Shown here: positions 1-7,252 of the stretch, piece by piece
Position numbering within the stretch: the stretch's first letter is position 1
How the letters are laid out: each line of letters opens with the position of its first letter
Origin: Spirochaetota bacterium
GTDB taxonomy: Bacteria; Spirochaetota; Spirochaetia; DSM-27196; PWMO01
DNA length: 9,298 bases
Direction of reading: 5' to 3'
Assembly: GCA_009908925.1 (NCBI GenBank)
Contig: JAAAOH010000127.1
Coordinates: forward strand, 1-9,298
The notes under the pieces: model-generated
Database searches by the model: none
What the model saw: the letters and a program-made list of their open reading frames with translations, nothing else
What the model was told of the DNA's origin: nothing
Program-made: the position numbers and the translations under genes

Positions 1-1
1 C

Positions 2-559
2 TACCTCGGCTGGATCGCAAGCCGCCTCGGATGGCAGGCGGGGGAGCCCCGGGGCGGCGCCTCGAACCCCGGCGGCGGGGAGCCGCGGGGTGATACCGAC
101 AGCCCCGCGGCCGGGGGCAACGCCGCCGGGCCGCGCGGTGATGCTGATAACCCCGGCGCCGGTGCCGGCCCCGCGGATCATGACGGCACCCCCGGAGCGT
201 TGCCCCGGCGGGATGCCAATACCCCTGGGGCCGGGCCCGCGGTCCCGGGCGATGGCGCTTTCCCCGGAGCGCGGCGCGCGTACCTCGACCGGCAGGGCCG
301 GGCGGTACAAACCCTCCACCGCAAGGCGGCGTCGCTCGAGGAGCGCATCAGCGTGACCTTTCGCTTCTTCGAGCGCGAGCCGATCGGGTTGTCGGCGGAG
401 CCCGGGGGGTGCGTATCGGTGACCGGGACGGGGACGGAGGTTCCCTGCGGGGTGTTCAATGTGGCCGCGGACGGGGAGATGCTGCTCGGCGAGATCGACG
501 CCGCCCGAAACGAGGGACTGTATCTCGCCGCTTTCGAGGCCGCATGGTCCAGTAACTGA
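2..559 (+). CDS. opcA: OpcA-like glucose-6-phosphate dehydrogenase assembly protein, C-terminal part (5' end outside window)
   Basis: The frame is open from the window edge to a TGA at 557-559, giving 185 residues of a longer protein. The first residues, YLGWIASRLGWQ, resemble the 'AWLASRLGW' segment of OpcA proteins, which assist or activate glucose-6-phosphate dehydrogenase (Zwf) in the oxidative pentose phosphate pathway. The last ~85 residues (SVTFRFFEREPIG... to LLGEIDAARNEGLYLAAFEAAW) fit the strand-rich C-terminal domain and final helix of that family. Between them, roughly nt 45-290, lies a linker rich in Gly, Pro, Ala, Asp and Asn with degenerate repeats: GDTDSP at 89-106, GDADNP at 137-154 and RDANTP at 209-226. 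Family members normally have a much shorter loop here. The assignment rests on one clear motif plus overall shape, so it is moderate; a matching zwf should lie upstream. No obvious terminator follows the stop codon. Confidence 0.65.
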   Translation, partial: YLGWIASRLGWQAGEPRGGASNPGGGEPRGDTDSPAAGGNAAGPRGDADNPGAGAGPADHDGTPGALPRRDANTPGAGPAVPGDGAFPGARRAYLDRQGRAVQTLHRKAASLEERISVTFRFFEREPIGLSAEPGGCVSVTGTGTEVPCGVFNVAADGEMLLGEIDAARNEGLYLAAFEAAWSSN

Positions 560-604
560 GGATTTCCGCAACGAAAATTCCGTTCGATCTCGATAATAAA
601 GGTT

Positions 605-634
605 TTGACAAGCATACCGGACCGGATACATAAT
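605..634 (+). promoter_or_regulatory. sigma70-type promoter of the argR-arg operon
   Basis: A perfect -35 TTGACA (605-610) is followed after 18 nt by CATAAT (629-634), which matches the -10 consensus at five of six positions. Transcription would start near 640-643, about 35 nt before the argR GTG. The region is clearly more AT-rich than the flanking genes. This is the only convincing promoter between the OpcA-like gene and the arginine genes, so it probably drives the whole run argR-argCBDG. The -10 sits beside an ARG box, as expected for repression by ArgR. Confidence 0.7.
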
Positions 635-636
635 GT

Positions 637-650
637 TGTATAAATATCCG
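637..650 (+). promoter_or_regulatory. ARG box (ArgR operator)
   Basis: TGTATAAATATCCG matches the core ARG-box pattern TGNATWWWWATNCA at every defined position except the last (G for A). It lies directly downstream of the -10 hexamer and covers the predicted transcription start, so bound ArgR would block initiation and make argR autoregulated. Around it lies a wider interrupted inverted repeat, GGATA (624-628) against TATCC (645-649), with ATACA (626-630) against TGTAT (637-641); this could help a second ArgR subunit pair bind. I could not find a second good box at the usual ~3 bp spacing. Confidence 0.7.
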
Positions 651-675
651 TAATTCCACGATAAGGAATACAACA

Positions 676-1146
676 GTGAGAGAAAGACCGGCACGACTCC
701 AGGCAATCAAGAAGATCATTCGCAGTGAGCGAATCAACAGTCAGGAGCAGCTCCTGCGCCACCTCGAGCGGGAGGGCTTCTCCGTGACCCAGGCGACCCT
801 GTCACGTGACCTCAAGCTACTTCGGGTGGGGAAAATCTCCGACGGCATCGACGGCTACTTCTATCGTCTGCCGCGTGAGGACGAGCGGCGGGAATCGGAG
901 CGCAGCTACGTGCAGGATTTCCGGCGCGGCTACGTGTCTCTCGACTTCTCGGGAACGACCGCCGTCGTTCACACGCTCGAAGGGCACGCCGACAGCGTGG
1001 CCATCGCCCTCGACAACCTCAACATTCCGGAGGTGCTCGGGACCATCGCGGGGAACAACACCGTGTTCGTGGTCCTGAGAGAAGACACCGACCGCGACGA
1101 GCTTCTTTCCAAGCTCCGATCGAAGGTGCCCGACCTCGAAGAATAG
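676..1146 (+). CDS. argR: arginine repressor ArgR
   Basis: A 156-residue protein, the usual family length. The N-terminal winged helix-turn-helix (about 1-65) carries SVTQATLSRDLKLL at 36-49, with the Ser43-Arg44 pair typical of DNA-contacting ArgR/AhrC proteins. The C-terminal oligomerisation and effector domain (about 80-156) carries AVVHTLEGHADSVA (96-109) and GTIAGNNT (122-129). In E. coli the latter reads GTIAGDDT, whose Asp128-Asp129 bind the arginine guanidinium; both are Asn here (127-128), and Gln106 is Asp. The start is GTG, supported by AAGGA (663-667 region) 8 nt upstream. ArgR as a hexamer represses arginine synthesis genes through ARG boxes; its own promoter has one at 637-650. 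It is first in the operon it should control, 15 nt before argC. Function as an arginine-family regulator is secure; the effector is less so. Confidence 0.96.
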   Translation: MRERPARLQAIKKIIRSERINSQEQLLRHLEREGFSVTQATLSRDLKLLRVGKISDGIDGYFYRLPREDERRESERSYVQDFRRGYVSLDFSGTTAVVHTLEGHADSVAIALDNLNIPEVLGTIAGNNTVFVVLREDTDRDELLSKLRSKVPDLEE

Positions 1147-1161
1147 AAAGGAATAGGATAG

Positions 1162-2255
1162 GTGAAAGCGGCAATCCTCGGCGCCACGGGCTACGGGGGG
1201 ATGGGCGTGATGAAGCTTCTCGCCAACCATCCCTCCGTGGAAACAATTCTTCCTGTCTCCTCATCGCGACCCGGCGAACACCTCACCGCCGCGTATCCGG
1301 GTCTTGCTCCGGCTCTGCTCGAGAAAACACACGACGGGGTACTCCTCGGCGTTGAGGAGGCCCGCGCGGAGGATCCCGACGTGGTCTTCGCCGCGCTTCC
1401 CCATCTGAAGTCAGCGGAGGTGTGCGCGCCATTTTTTGATTCGAGTGTCGTCATCGACCTCTCGGCGGACTTCAGGATTCCCGACGTTGCCCTCTTCGAG
1501 AGCGCATACGGAAGCAAGCCACCAAGAGAGGATCTCCTTTCGCGAAGCGCCTACGGTCTCACCGAGTGGTTTCGCGACGAGGTTCGCCGTGCGGACATCA
1601 TCGCCAACCCCGGGTGCTACCCGACCGCCGCACTGCTGCCGCTGCTACCGCTGCTGCGCGACGGCCTCGTGACGGGACCGATCAGCATCACCGCCATGTC
1701 GGGGATCTCCGGTGCGGGACGCAAAGCATCAGTCAATCTGCTCTTCACCGAGCGCAGTGAGAACGTGAACGCCTATGCACCGGGGACCACCCACCGCCAC
1801 TGGGCGGAGATCAGCCACTACGCCCGACGGTACCTGGCGGGTGGCAGCGACGCAGGCGGCACCCATGGCGCAGGCGCCAACGCGGGCGGCGGTTCACCGA
1901 CGACGGGTGCGACCGGGCTCGAAGCGCCGACTGCCGGCGCCGGCGGTGTCGCAGACCAGATTCTCTTTACCCCCCACCTCGTTCCGATCAAGCGCGGGAT
2001 CGCTGCTACCACGAGCTGCGAAGCTACAGCGCCGAACCCTTCGTCGGCTTCTCCTCACGTACCGTCCCTGAGACACGGGACGTGCGCGGGTCGAACCGTT
2101 GCGACATCGGCTTCCACGTCGAGGGCGGCATGCTTCTTCTGTTCAGCGTTATCGATAACCTGGAGAAGGGCGCCGCCGGCCAGGCCGTGCAGAACATGAA
2201 TGTTCGCTTCGGTGAAGCGGAAACCGCGGGACTCGAACTCTGGGGAGAGTTCTGA
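1162..2255 (+). pseudogene. argC: N-acetyl-gamma-glutamyl-phosphate reductase, frameshifted
   Basis: ArgC reduces N-acetylglutamyl phosphate to the semialdehyde with NADPH, the third arginine step. GTG start at 1162 with AAAGGA 9 nt upstream. Residues 1-13 hold the nucleotide-binding GATGYGG; the catalytic cysteine is Cys152 in NPGCYPT. Residues ~226-262 are a Gly/Ala/Thr-rich insert not usual in the family. The frame is right through FTPHLVPIKRGIAATT (to ~2013), then turns to unrelated sequence and stops at 2199. The missing conserved end, CYHELRSYSAEPFVGF through RGSNRCDIGF, IDNLEKGAAGQAVQNMN and ETAGL, is read in the -1 frame from about 2001 to a TGA at 2253-2255. Compared with family members about 15 residues are absent at the junction, so this looks like a non-triplet deletion of roughly 45 nt, not a one-base slip. 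It may be a real lesion, a strain variant or an assembly fault; if real, arginine synthesis would need another ArgC. Confidence 0.88.
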
Positions 2256-2268
2256 GCGACAAGAGCCT

Positions 2269-3096
2269 ATGAACAGCCATACCATCGTCATAAAGATCGG
2301 GGGACGCACGCTCTCGAGCCAGGGCGTGCTGGAGCATCTCGTTGCCGACATCGCGGCCCTGGAAGATCACCGCATCGTGCTCGTGCACGGAGGCGGGGCC
2401 GAGGTTACCGCCTACGCCGGCAGACTCGGAATCACCTCGGAGTTCGCCGACGGCGTTCGCATGACCGGCGAGGAGGAGATGGAGGTCGTCGACATGGTGC
2501 TCGCCGGCCTCGTCAACAAGCGGGTCGCGCGCCGATTCCAGGCGGCGGGCGTCCCGAGCGCCGGCATCTGCGCCTCCGACGGCGGCATGTTGACCGGAAC
2601 GCCGCTTCTCCATCCCGACGGCAACCCCAGTCGCACCGGCCGCGTCGCCTCGCGGAATCCCACGTTCCTCGAGCATCTGCTCGCCGGCGGCTACCTCGCG
2701 GTCGTCGCCTCGACCTTCACCGACGGGGACGGAGGAGGACTCAACCTCAACGCGGACGACGCCGCCCTCGAAATCGCCACGATGCTCTCCGCCGATGCGC
2801 TTCTGTTCCTGTCCGACGTGCCCGGCATTCTGCGCCGGCGGGGGACGGAGGACGCATCGAGCGAGGGCGAACCGGGGACGGAGGACGCACCGGAGCTCAT
2901 CAGGCGCCTCACGCCCACCGAAGTCGAGGCGGAGATCGGCACAGGCACGATCACCGGCGGAATGATCCCGAAGGTGCGCTCGAGCGTCGCGGCTTTGCAC
3001 GCGGGTGTCGGAATCGTTATCATAGGAACTTACACGGAAGACGCGTCACTGAAACACATACTTGCCGGAAACAGCGGCACGAGGATCGAACAATGA
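2269..3096 (+). CDS. argB: acetylglutamate kinase
   Basis: 275 residues; phosphorylates N-acetylglutamate with ATP, the second arginine step (amino acid kinase family, cytosolic). Visible motifs are KIGG at 9-12, HGGG at 40-43, NLNAD at 159-163, LSDVPGIL and GGMIPK with Lys235, ending in GTRI as is usual. The ATG at 2269 gives the family-typical start MNSHTIVIKIGG; the longer open frame back to 2200 lies inside the argC C-terminus and is not needed. The ribosome site is weak (AAGAG ~3 nt upstream), so coupling to argC translation 13 nt before is likely. The short N-terminus lacks the extra helix found in many arginine-inhibited hexameric kinases, hinting at an enzyme not feedback-inhibited (inference). 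An insert after LSDVPGILRR contains GTEDA twice (192-196, 203-207), encoded by a 16-nt direct repeat. The stop overlaps argD in ATGA. Confidence 0.96.
   Translation: MNSHTIVIKIGGRTLSSQGVLEHLVADIAALEDHRIVLVHGGGAEVTAYAGRLGITSEFADGVRMTGEEEMEVVDMVLAGLVNKRVARRFQAAGVPSAGICASDGGMLTGTPLLHPDGNPSRTGRVASRNPTFLEHLLAGGYLAVVASTFTDGDGGGLNLNADDAALEIATMLSADALLFLSDVPGILRRRGTEDASSEGEPGTEDAPELIRRLTPTEVEAEIGTGTITGGMIPKVRSSVAALHAGVGIVIIGTYTEDASLKHILAGNSGTRIEQ
2841..2889 (+). repeat. 16-nt direct repeat inside argB
   Basis: GGGGACGGAGGACGCA occurs at 2841-2856 and again at 2874-2889, a 33-nt (11-codon) step that keeps the frame. It encodes GTEDA twice, in a loop between the conserved LSDVPGIL and ELIRRLT segments of ArgB where most homologues have a shorter stretch. 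The first 12 bases also occur at 2725-2736 in argB and three more times in the hydrolase gene. Confidence 0.9.
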
Positions 3097-4337
3097 GTGC
3101 AACAACCGGGGATCTCCCCTTCCCGAAGAACTACGCATCAGAGCTCCTGACGTTCGAACGCGGCGCGGGGATATACGTAGAGGACACTGACGGTACCCAG
3201 TATCTCGATCTCGGCGCCGGCATTGCGGTGAATGCTCTCGGCTATGGGCGTCTCGACCTCGCTGAGATCGCACATGATCAGATGCAGAAGCTCATCCACG
3301 TGTCGAATCTCTACACGACCCGCCCCGCTCTGGATCTCGGGCGCGCGCTCATCGCCTCCACGCCGAGCACGCAGGGAAAGCGGTTTGCCGCGGTGCATTT
3401 CGGCAACAGCGGCGCTGAGGCCAACGAATCGGCGCTGAAGTATGCACGGCTCTACGCCGCTGCGACCAGGGGACCCGAGCATCACCGGTTTCTTACCTTC
3501 TCCAACGGCTTCCACGGCCGCACGATGGGCTCGCTCTCGGTCACGGCAAATGCAAAGTACCGCACGAAGTTCGAGCCGCTGGTTCCCGGCGTCGAGGTAG
3601 CAGCTTTCAACGACCCGGAGGCGCTCGAGAGCGTCCTCGACGAGAGCTTCGCCGGCGTTATTGTGGAGGTGGTACAGGGCGAAGGCGGCCTGCGGGTGAT
3701 GACCCGGGAGTTTGCGCGCGCGCTCAACGAGCTCACCGCGAAGTATGACGTGATGCTCATAGGCGATGAGATACAGACCGGCCTTGCTCGCACGGGCTTT
3801 CTCTACGGCGCTGAAGCCGTCGGGCTCGAGCCCGATATCGTGAGCCTCTCCAAGCCGCTCGCCGGCGGGCTGCCGCTTTCGGCAACGCTCATTCCGGCCA
3901 AGGTGAACGACATCCTGCATGTGGGAGACCATGGCTCCACCTTCGGTGGCGGGCCGGTGACGACAGCCGTGGCGAGGCGGGTGTGGGATATCGTGAGCGA
4001 CCTCGAGTTTCTCGCGCAGGTGAGACTGACCGCCGAGCATCTCGAGCAGGGCCTCGCGCGCCTCGTTGAGCGTTTCGACTTCATCACCGGCACCCGCGGA
4101 CTCGGAATGCTTCGCGGCCTCGAGGTGGCGACTCCGGAAGATCAAACCGCCGAGATCATGAGCCGGATCCTCGCCGTCGCGCGCGAGAACGGGCTCCTGA
4201 TCCTCAAGTCCGGCGGGAACATCATCCGCATCGCGCCGCCCCTCGTCATCACGGCGGACGAGATAGACCGCGGCCTCGGACTGCTGGAGGTCACCCTGTC
4301 TCACATTGCACAGGAGTTCAAAGGAGTTTTGGCATGA
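3093..4337 (+). CDS. argD: acetylornithine aminotransferase
   Basis: 414-residue class III PLP aminotransferase, which moves an amino group from glutamate to N-acetylglutamate semialdehyde in the fourth arginine step. The family order is intact: YVEDTDGTQYLDLGAGIAV (28-46), HFGNSGAEANE (102-112, phosphate contact), FHGRT (140-144), GDEIQTGLARTG with Asp225 contacting the PLP ring nitrogen, and SLSKPLAGG with the Schiff-base Lys254. Length and spacing match E. coli ArgD closely. The same fold also serves succinyl-diaminopimelate transamination, so a dual role in lysine synthesis is possible. The ATG overlaps the argB stop and its own TGA overlaps the argG start (both ATGA), a strong sign of translational coupling in one transcript. 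No insert or defect is seen. Confidence 0.96.
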   Translation: MSATTGDLPFPKNYASELLTFERGAGIYVEDTDGTQYLDLGAGIAVNALGYGRLDLAEIAHDQMQKLIHVSNLYTTRPALDLGRALIASTPSTQGKRFAAVHFGNSGAEANESALKYARLYAAATRGPEHHRFLTFSNGFHGRTMGSLSVTANAKYRTKFEPLVPGVEVAAFNDPEALESVLDESFAGVIVEVVQGEGGLRVMTREFARALNELTAKYDVMLIGDEIQTGLARTGFLYGAEAVGLEPDIVSLSKPLAGGLPLSATLIPAKVNDILHVGDHGSTFGGGPVTTAVARRVWDIVSDLEFLAQVRLTAEHLEQGLARLVERFDFITGTRGLGMLRGLEVATPEDQTAEIMSRILAVARENGLLILKSGGNIIRIAPPLVITADEIDRGLGLLEVTLSHIAQEFKGVLA

Positions 4338-5602
4338 GTTCGGATATCAAGAAGATCGTACTGGCCTATTCCGGCGGTCTCGACACCTCGATTATCATCC
4401 CCTGGCTAAGGGAGAACTACAACGACGCCGAGGTCATCGGCGTATGCACCAACGTCGGCCAGGAAGAGGACTGGGATCAGCTCGAGGACAAGGCGAAGGC
4501 CTCGGGCGCATCAAAGCTGCATATTATCGATGTGCGTGATGAGTTCGTGGAGGACTTCATCTACCCGATGCTGCGCGCGGGCGCGGTCTACGAGGGGAAG
4601 TACCTTCTCGGCACCTCGGTTGCCCGCCCCCTGCAGGCCAAACACCAGGTGCAGGTCGCAATAGAGGAGGGGGCCGACGCGGTTGCACACGGGTGCACCG
4701 GCAAGGGAAACGACCAGGTCCGCTTCGAGCTCACCTACAAAGCCCTCGGACCCCACCTTCAGGTGATCGCACCCTGGCGCATGTGGGACATCACCTCGCG
4801 CGAGCAGGCCATCGACTACGCAAAGCAGCGTGGCATTCCCCTTGGCGACATCTCCAAGAAGAACATCTACTCCCGCGACTGGAATCTCTGGCACATGAGC
4901 CACGAAGGTGGTGAGCTCGAGAACACCTGGAACCGTCCGAACGACGAGATGTTTCTTCTCACGAAGTCTCCCAAGGAAGCCCCCGACGAGGAAACCGAGC
5001 TCACCATCGACTTCGAGAAGGGCCTTCCGGTCGGCATCGACGGGAAGAAGCTGAAACCCCGCGAGCTCGTCGAGAAGCTCAACGATATCGGCCGTGAGAA
5101 CGCGATCGGCCGGACCGACCTGGTGGAAACCCGGATCGTCGGCATGAAGAGCCGCGGTGTCTACGAAACACCGGCGGGCACCATCCTCTACCGGGCACTT
5201 CGCGAGCTCGAAATGGTCACCCTCGACTTCGACACCCTCGGGATGAAGAATCAGCTGGCGCTCAAGTACGCCGATGTGATCTACGCGGGCAAGTGGTTCA
5301 CCCACTTCCGCGAATCGATGGATGCCTACATGCGGCAGGCCGCCGAGTATGTCACCGGCTCCGTGCGCCTGGCGCTCTACAAGGGCAACGTCATCATCAC
5401 CGGGCGAACATCACCCTACTCGCTGTACCTCGAGGACCTCGCATCCTTCGGCGAGAGCTCCTACGATCACAAGGATGCCACCGGCTTCATCAAGCTCTAC
5501 GGCCTTGCCACAGGCGTCGCCTCGATCGTGCATCGGCACGACGATTCCGCAGACGGTCCGGCCCGCGAGATGCGCGCGATGGCGGGTTTTCACGAAAAAT
5601 AA
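4334..5602 (+). CDS. argG: argininosuccinate synthase
   Basis: 422 residues; joins citrulline and aspartate using ATP to give argininosuccinate, the penultimate arginine step. The ATP-pyrophosphatase loop AYSGGLDTS is at 11-19, and GCTGKGNDQVRFE (120-132) is the second family signature, involved in binding citrulline and aspartate. YSRDWNLWHMSHEGGELE and the late GRTSPYSLY segment also fit. AAGGAG at 4321-4326 stands 7 nt before the ATG, which itself overlaps the argD stop. The protein is slightly longer than the ~400-residue norm, without an obvious foreign insert. argF (which makes citrulline) and argH (next step) are not nearby, so the pathway is split over the genome. ArgG is the operon's citrulline-using enzyme, which matters for the unusual ArgR pocket. 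Confidence 0.97.
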   Translation: MSSDIKKIVLAYSGGLDTSIIIPWLRENYNDAEVIGVCTNVGQEEDWDQLEDKAKASGASKLHIIDVRDEFVEDFIYPMLRAGAVYEGKYLLGTSVARPLQAKHQVQVAIEEGADAVAHGCTGKGNDQVRFELTYKALGPHLQVIAPWRMWDITSREQAIDYAKQRGIPLGDISKKNIYSRDWNLWHMSHEGGELENTWNRPNDEMFLLTKSPKEAPDEETELTIDFEKGLPVGIDGKKLKPRELVEKLNDIGRENAIGRTDLVETRIVGMKSRGVYETPAGTILYRALRELEMVTLDFDTLGMKNQLALKYADVIYAGKWFTHFRESMDAYMRQAAEYVTGSVRLALYKGNVIITGRTSPYSLYLEDLASFGESSYDHKDATGFIKLYGLATGVASIVHRHDDSADGPAREMRAMAGFHEK

Positions 5603-5655
5603 GCAGCAGAAGAAGGCGCAGGCAGCTGCAGTAGCAGGAAAGGAAGAGAGGAACC

Positions 5656-7242
5656 ATGGCCGATATTAGCTACCGAAACCTCGACAAGACCGACGTGTTC
5701 GGGCACCTGCAGCGTGTGACCGCCCCTGCGGTCGCCGACCTCGACGTCGGGCGCATCGAGGCGTTCGACATCCCCGCAGCTGAGGGTCTGCACTTCAACT
5801 ACGCGGCGACACCCGTGAGTGAGGAGCTCATCGACGCCCTCGGCGCCCTCGCGGGCGAGCAGCAGCTCATCGACAAGTATCATGCTCTCCTCGACGGTGA
5901 GGTCATGAACACGGGCGAGGGGCGCATGGTCCTCCATCACCTGACCCGCGGCCAGCTCGGTAACCCCGTCACCGTGGAGGACCAGGACAAGCGGGAGTTC
6001 TACGCGCACCAGCAGGCACGGATCGCCGATTTCGCCCGCGCCGTCCACACCGAACGCATCACCGGATCCACCGGCAAGCCTTTCGATACTGTGGTACAGA
6101 TCGGTATCGGCGGCTCCGATCTCGGCCCGCGGGCGATGTATCTCGCACTCCGGAATTACGTCGCGGGCACCAATGAGAAGCCCAACCTCGCCGCTCGCTT
6201 CATCTCCAACGTCGACCCCGACGACGCCGGCGATGTCATCGCCGACGTGGATCCCGAGACGACGCTCTTCATCCTCGTGTCCAAAAGCGGCACCACGCAG
6301 GAGACCCTCACCAACGAGGCCTTCGTCATCGAGAAGATGCGCGAACGCGACATCCGCGGCCTCAATCCCCGGAGTCACATGGTGGCCGTCACATCAGAGA
6401 CGAGCCCCCTTGCGCGCTCGGGGGAATATCTCGATGCCTTCTTCATCGACGACTACATCGGCGGGCGCTACTCGAGCACCAGTGCCGTCGGAGGCTGCGT
6501 GCTGAGCCTCGCCTTCGGGCCCGACGTATTCGAGGAGTTTCTCGCCGGTGCTCATGCGGGCGACCGGGCGGCGCTCGAACCGGACATCCGCACCAACGCC
6601 GTCCTCATGGACGCGATGATCGGCGTGTACGAGCGAAACGTCCTCGGCTATCCCTCGACTGCGGTGCTCCCCTACAGCCAGGCGCTCTCGCGATTCCCCG
6701 CTCACCTGCAGCAGCTCGACATGGAGAGCAACGGCAAGAGCGTGAACCGCGCCGGCGAGCGAGTTCCCTACCCCACCGGCCCGCTGGTGTTCGGCGAGCC
6801 GGGCACCAACGGTCAGCATAGCTTCTATCAGCTGCTGCACCAGGGCACCGACGTCATTCCCCTGCAGTTCGTCGGGTTCCGGCAATCGCAGCGCGGCGAG
6901 GACGTGGAGTTCGACGGCTCGACGAGCCAGACCAAACTCGTTGCAAACCTCGTCGCGCAGATCGTTGCGTTCGCCATGGGCAAGCGCGATGAGAATCCGA
7001 ACAAGCACTTCGAGGGCAATCGCCCGTCGACGCTGCTCTACGGCGAGCGGCTCTCCCCGCGGGTGCTCGGCGCGCTTCTGTCGCACTACGAGAACAAAGT
7101 GATGTTTCAGGGTTTTGTGTGGAACATCAACAGCTTCGATCAGGAAGGGGTGCAGCTCGGCAAGAAGCTCACTAAAGAGGTGCTCGGCGGGAATCCCGGC
7201 CCCGAGCTTGCCGCTTACGGGCGCATGCTCGGCCTGAAGTAG
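5656..7242 (+). CDS. pgi: glucose-6-phosphate isomerase
   Basis: 528-residue phosphoglucose isomerase, interconverting glucose 6-phosphate and fructose 6-phosphate in glycolysis and gluconeogenesis. Both family signatures are present: DYIGGRYSSTSAVG with Arg271, and the C-terminal FVWNINSFDQEGVQLGKK with Lys503. Catalytic Glu357 (in MESNGK) and His388 (in GQHSF) can be placed; these numbers coincide with those of the animal enzyme. The SIS-domain motifs VQIGIGGSDLGPR and LFILVSKSGTTQET are intact. AGGAAAGGAAGAGAGG provides a strong ribosome site just before the ATG. It follows argG after 53 nt with no terminator seen, so it may be cotranscribed with the arginine genes, although a weak own promoter cannot be excluded. 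With the OpcA-like gene at the window start, two enzymes acting on or near glucose 6-phosphate flank the arginine operon. Confidence 0.97.
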   Translation: MADISYRNLDKTDVFGHLQRVTAPAVADLDVGRIEAFDIPAAEGLHFNYAATPVSEELIDALGALAGEQQLIDKYHALLDGEVMNTGEGRMVLHHLTRGQLGNPVTVEDQDKREFYAHQQARIADFARAVHTERITGSTGKPFDTVVQIGIGGSDLGPRAMYLALRNYVAGTNEKPNLAARFISNVDPDDAGDVIADVDPETTLFILVSKSGTTQETLTNEAFVIEKMRERDIRGLNPRSHMVAVTSETSPLARSGEYLDAFFIDDYIGGRYSSTSAVGGCVLSLAFGPDVFEEFLAGAHAGDRAALEPDIRTNAVLMDAMIGVYERNVLGYPSTAVLPYSQALSRFPAHLQQLDMESNGKSVNRAGERVPYPTGPLVFGEPGTNGQHSFYQLLHQGTDVIPLQFVGFRQSQRGEDVEFDGSTSQTKLVANLVAQIVAFAMGKRDENPNKHFEGNRPSTLLYGERLSPRVLGALLSHYENKVMFQGFVWNINSFDQEGVQLGKKLTKEVLGGNPGPELAAYGRMLGLK

Positions 7243-7252
7243 GCCGGCAGGA

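Noticed and set aside
178..762. Minus-strand open frame across the OpcA-like gene end, the argR promoter and the argR start
   Set aside because: It would cross a well-supported promoter, operator and two genes on the other strand. Its product is low-complexity and has no recognisable domain.
817..1230. Minus-strand open frame across the argR-argC junction
   Set aside because: It is antisense to two recognised genes and has no ribosome site or domain; base composition explains it.
1990..2030. Programmed -1 ribosomal frameshift in argC
   Set aside because: No slippery heptamer is seen at the junction, and about 15 conserved-region residues are missing, which a frameshift would not explain. 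ArgC is not known for recoding.
2200..2268. Earlier start for argB at 2200
   Set aside because: This stretch encodes the conserved ArgC C-terminus in another frame. The ATG at 2269 gives the family's normal N-terminus.
2149..3000. Minus-strand open frame of 283 codons, antisense to argB
   Set aside because: It mirrors the codon bias of argB on the opposite strand and crosses the argC end; no motif supports it.
3138..4304. Long open frame (388 codons) on the minus strand, antisense to argD
   Set aside because: It lies wholly within argD, which has all family motifs. The translation resembles no family and shows the Arg/His/Glu-rich pattern typical of antisense frames in GC-rich genes.
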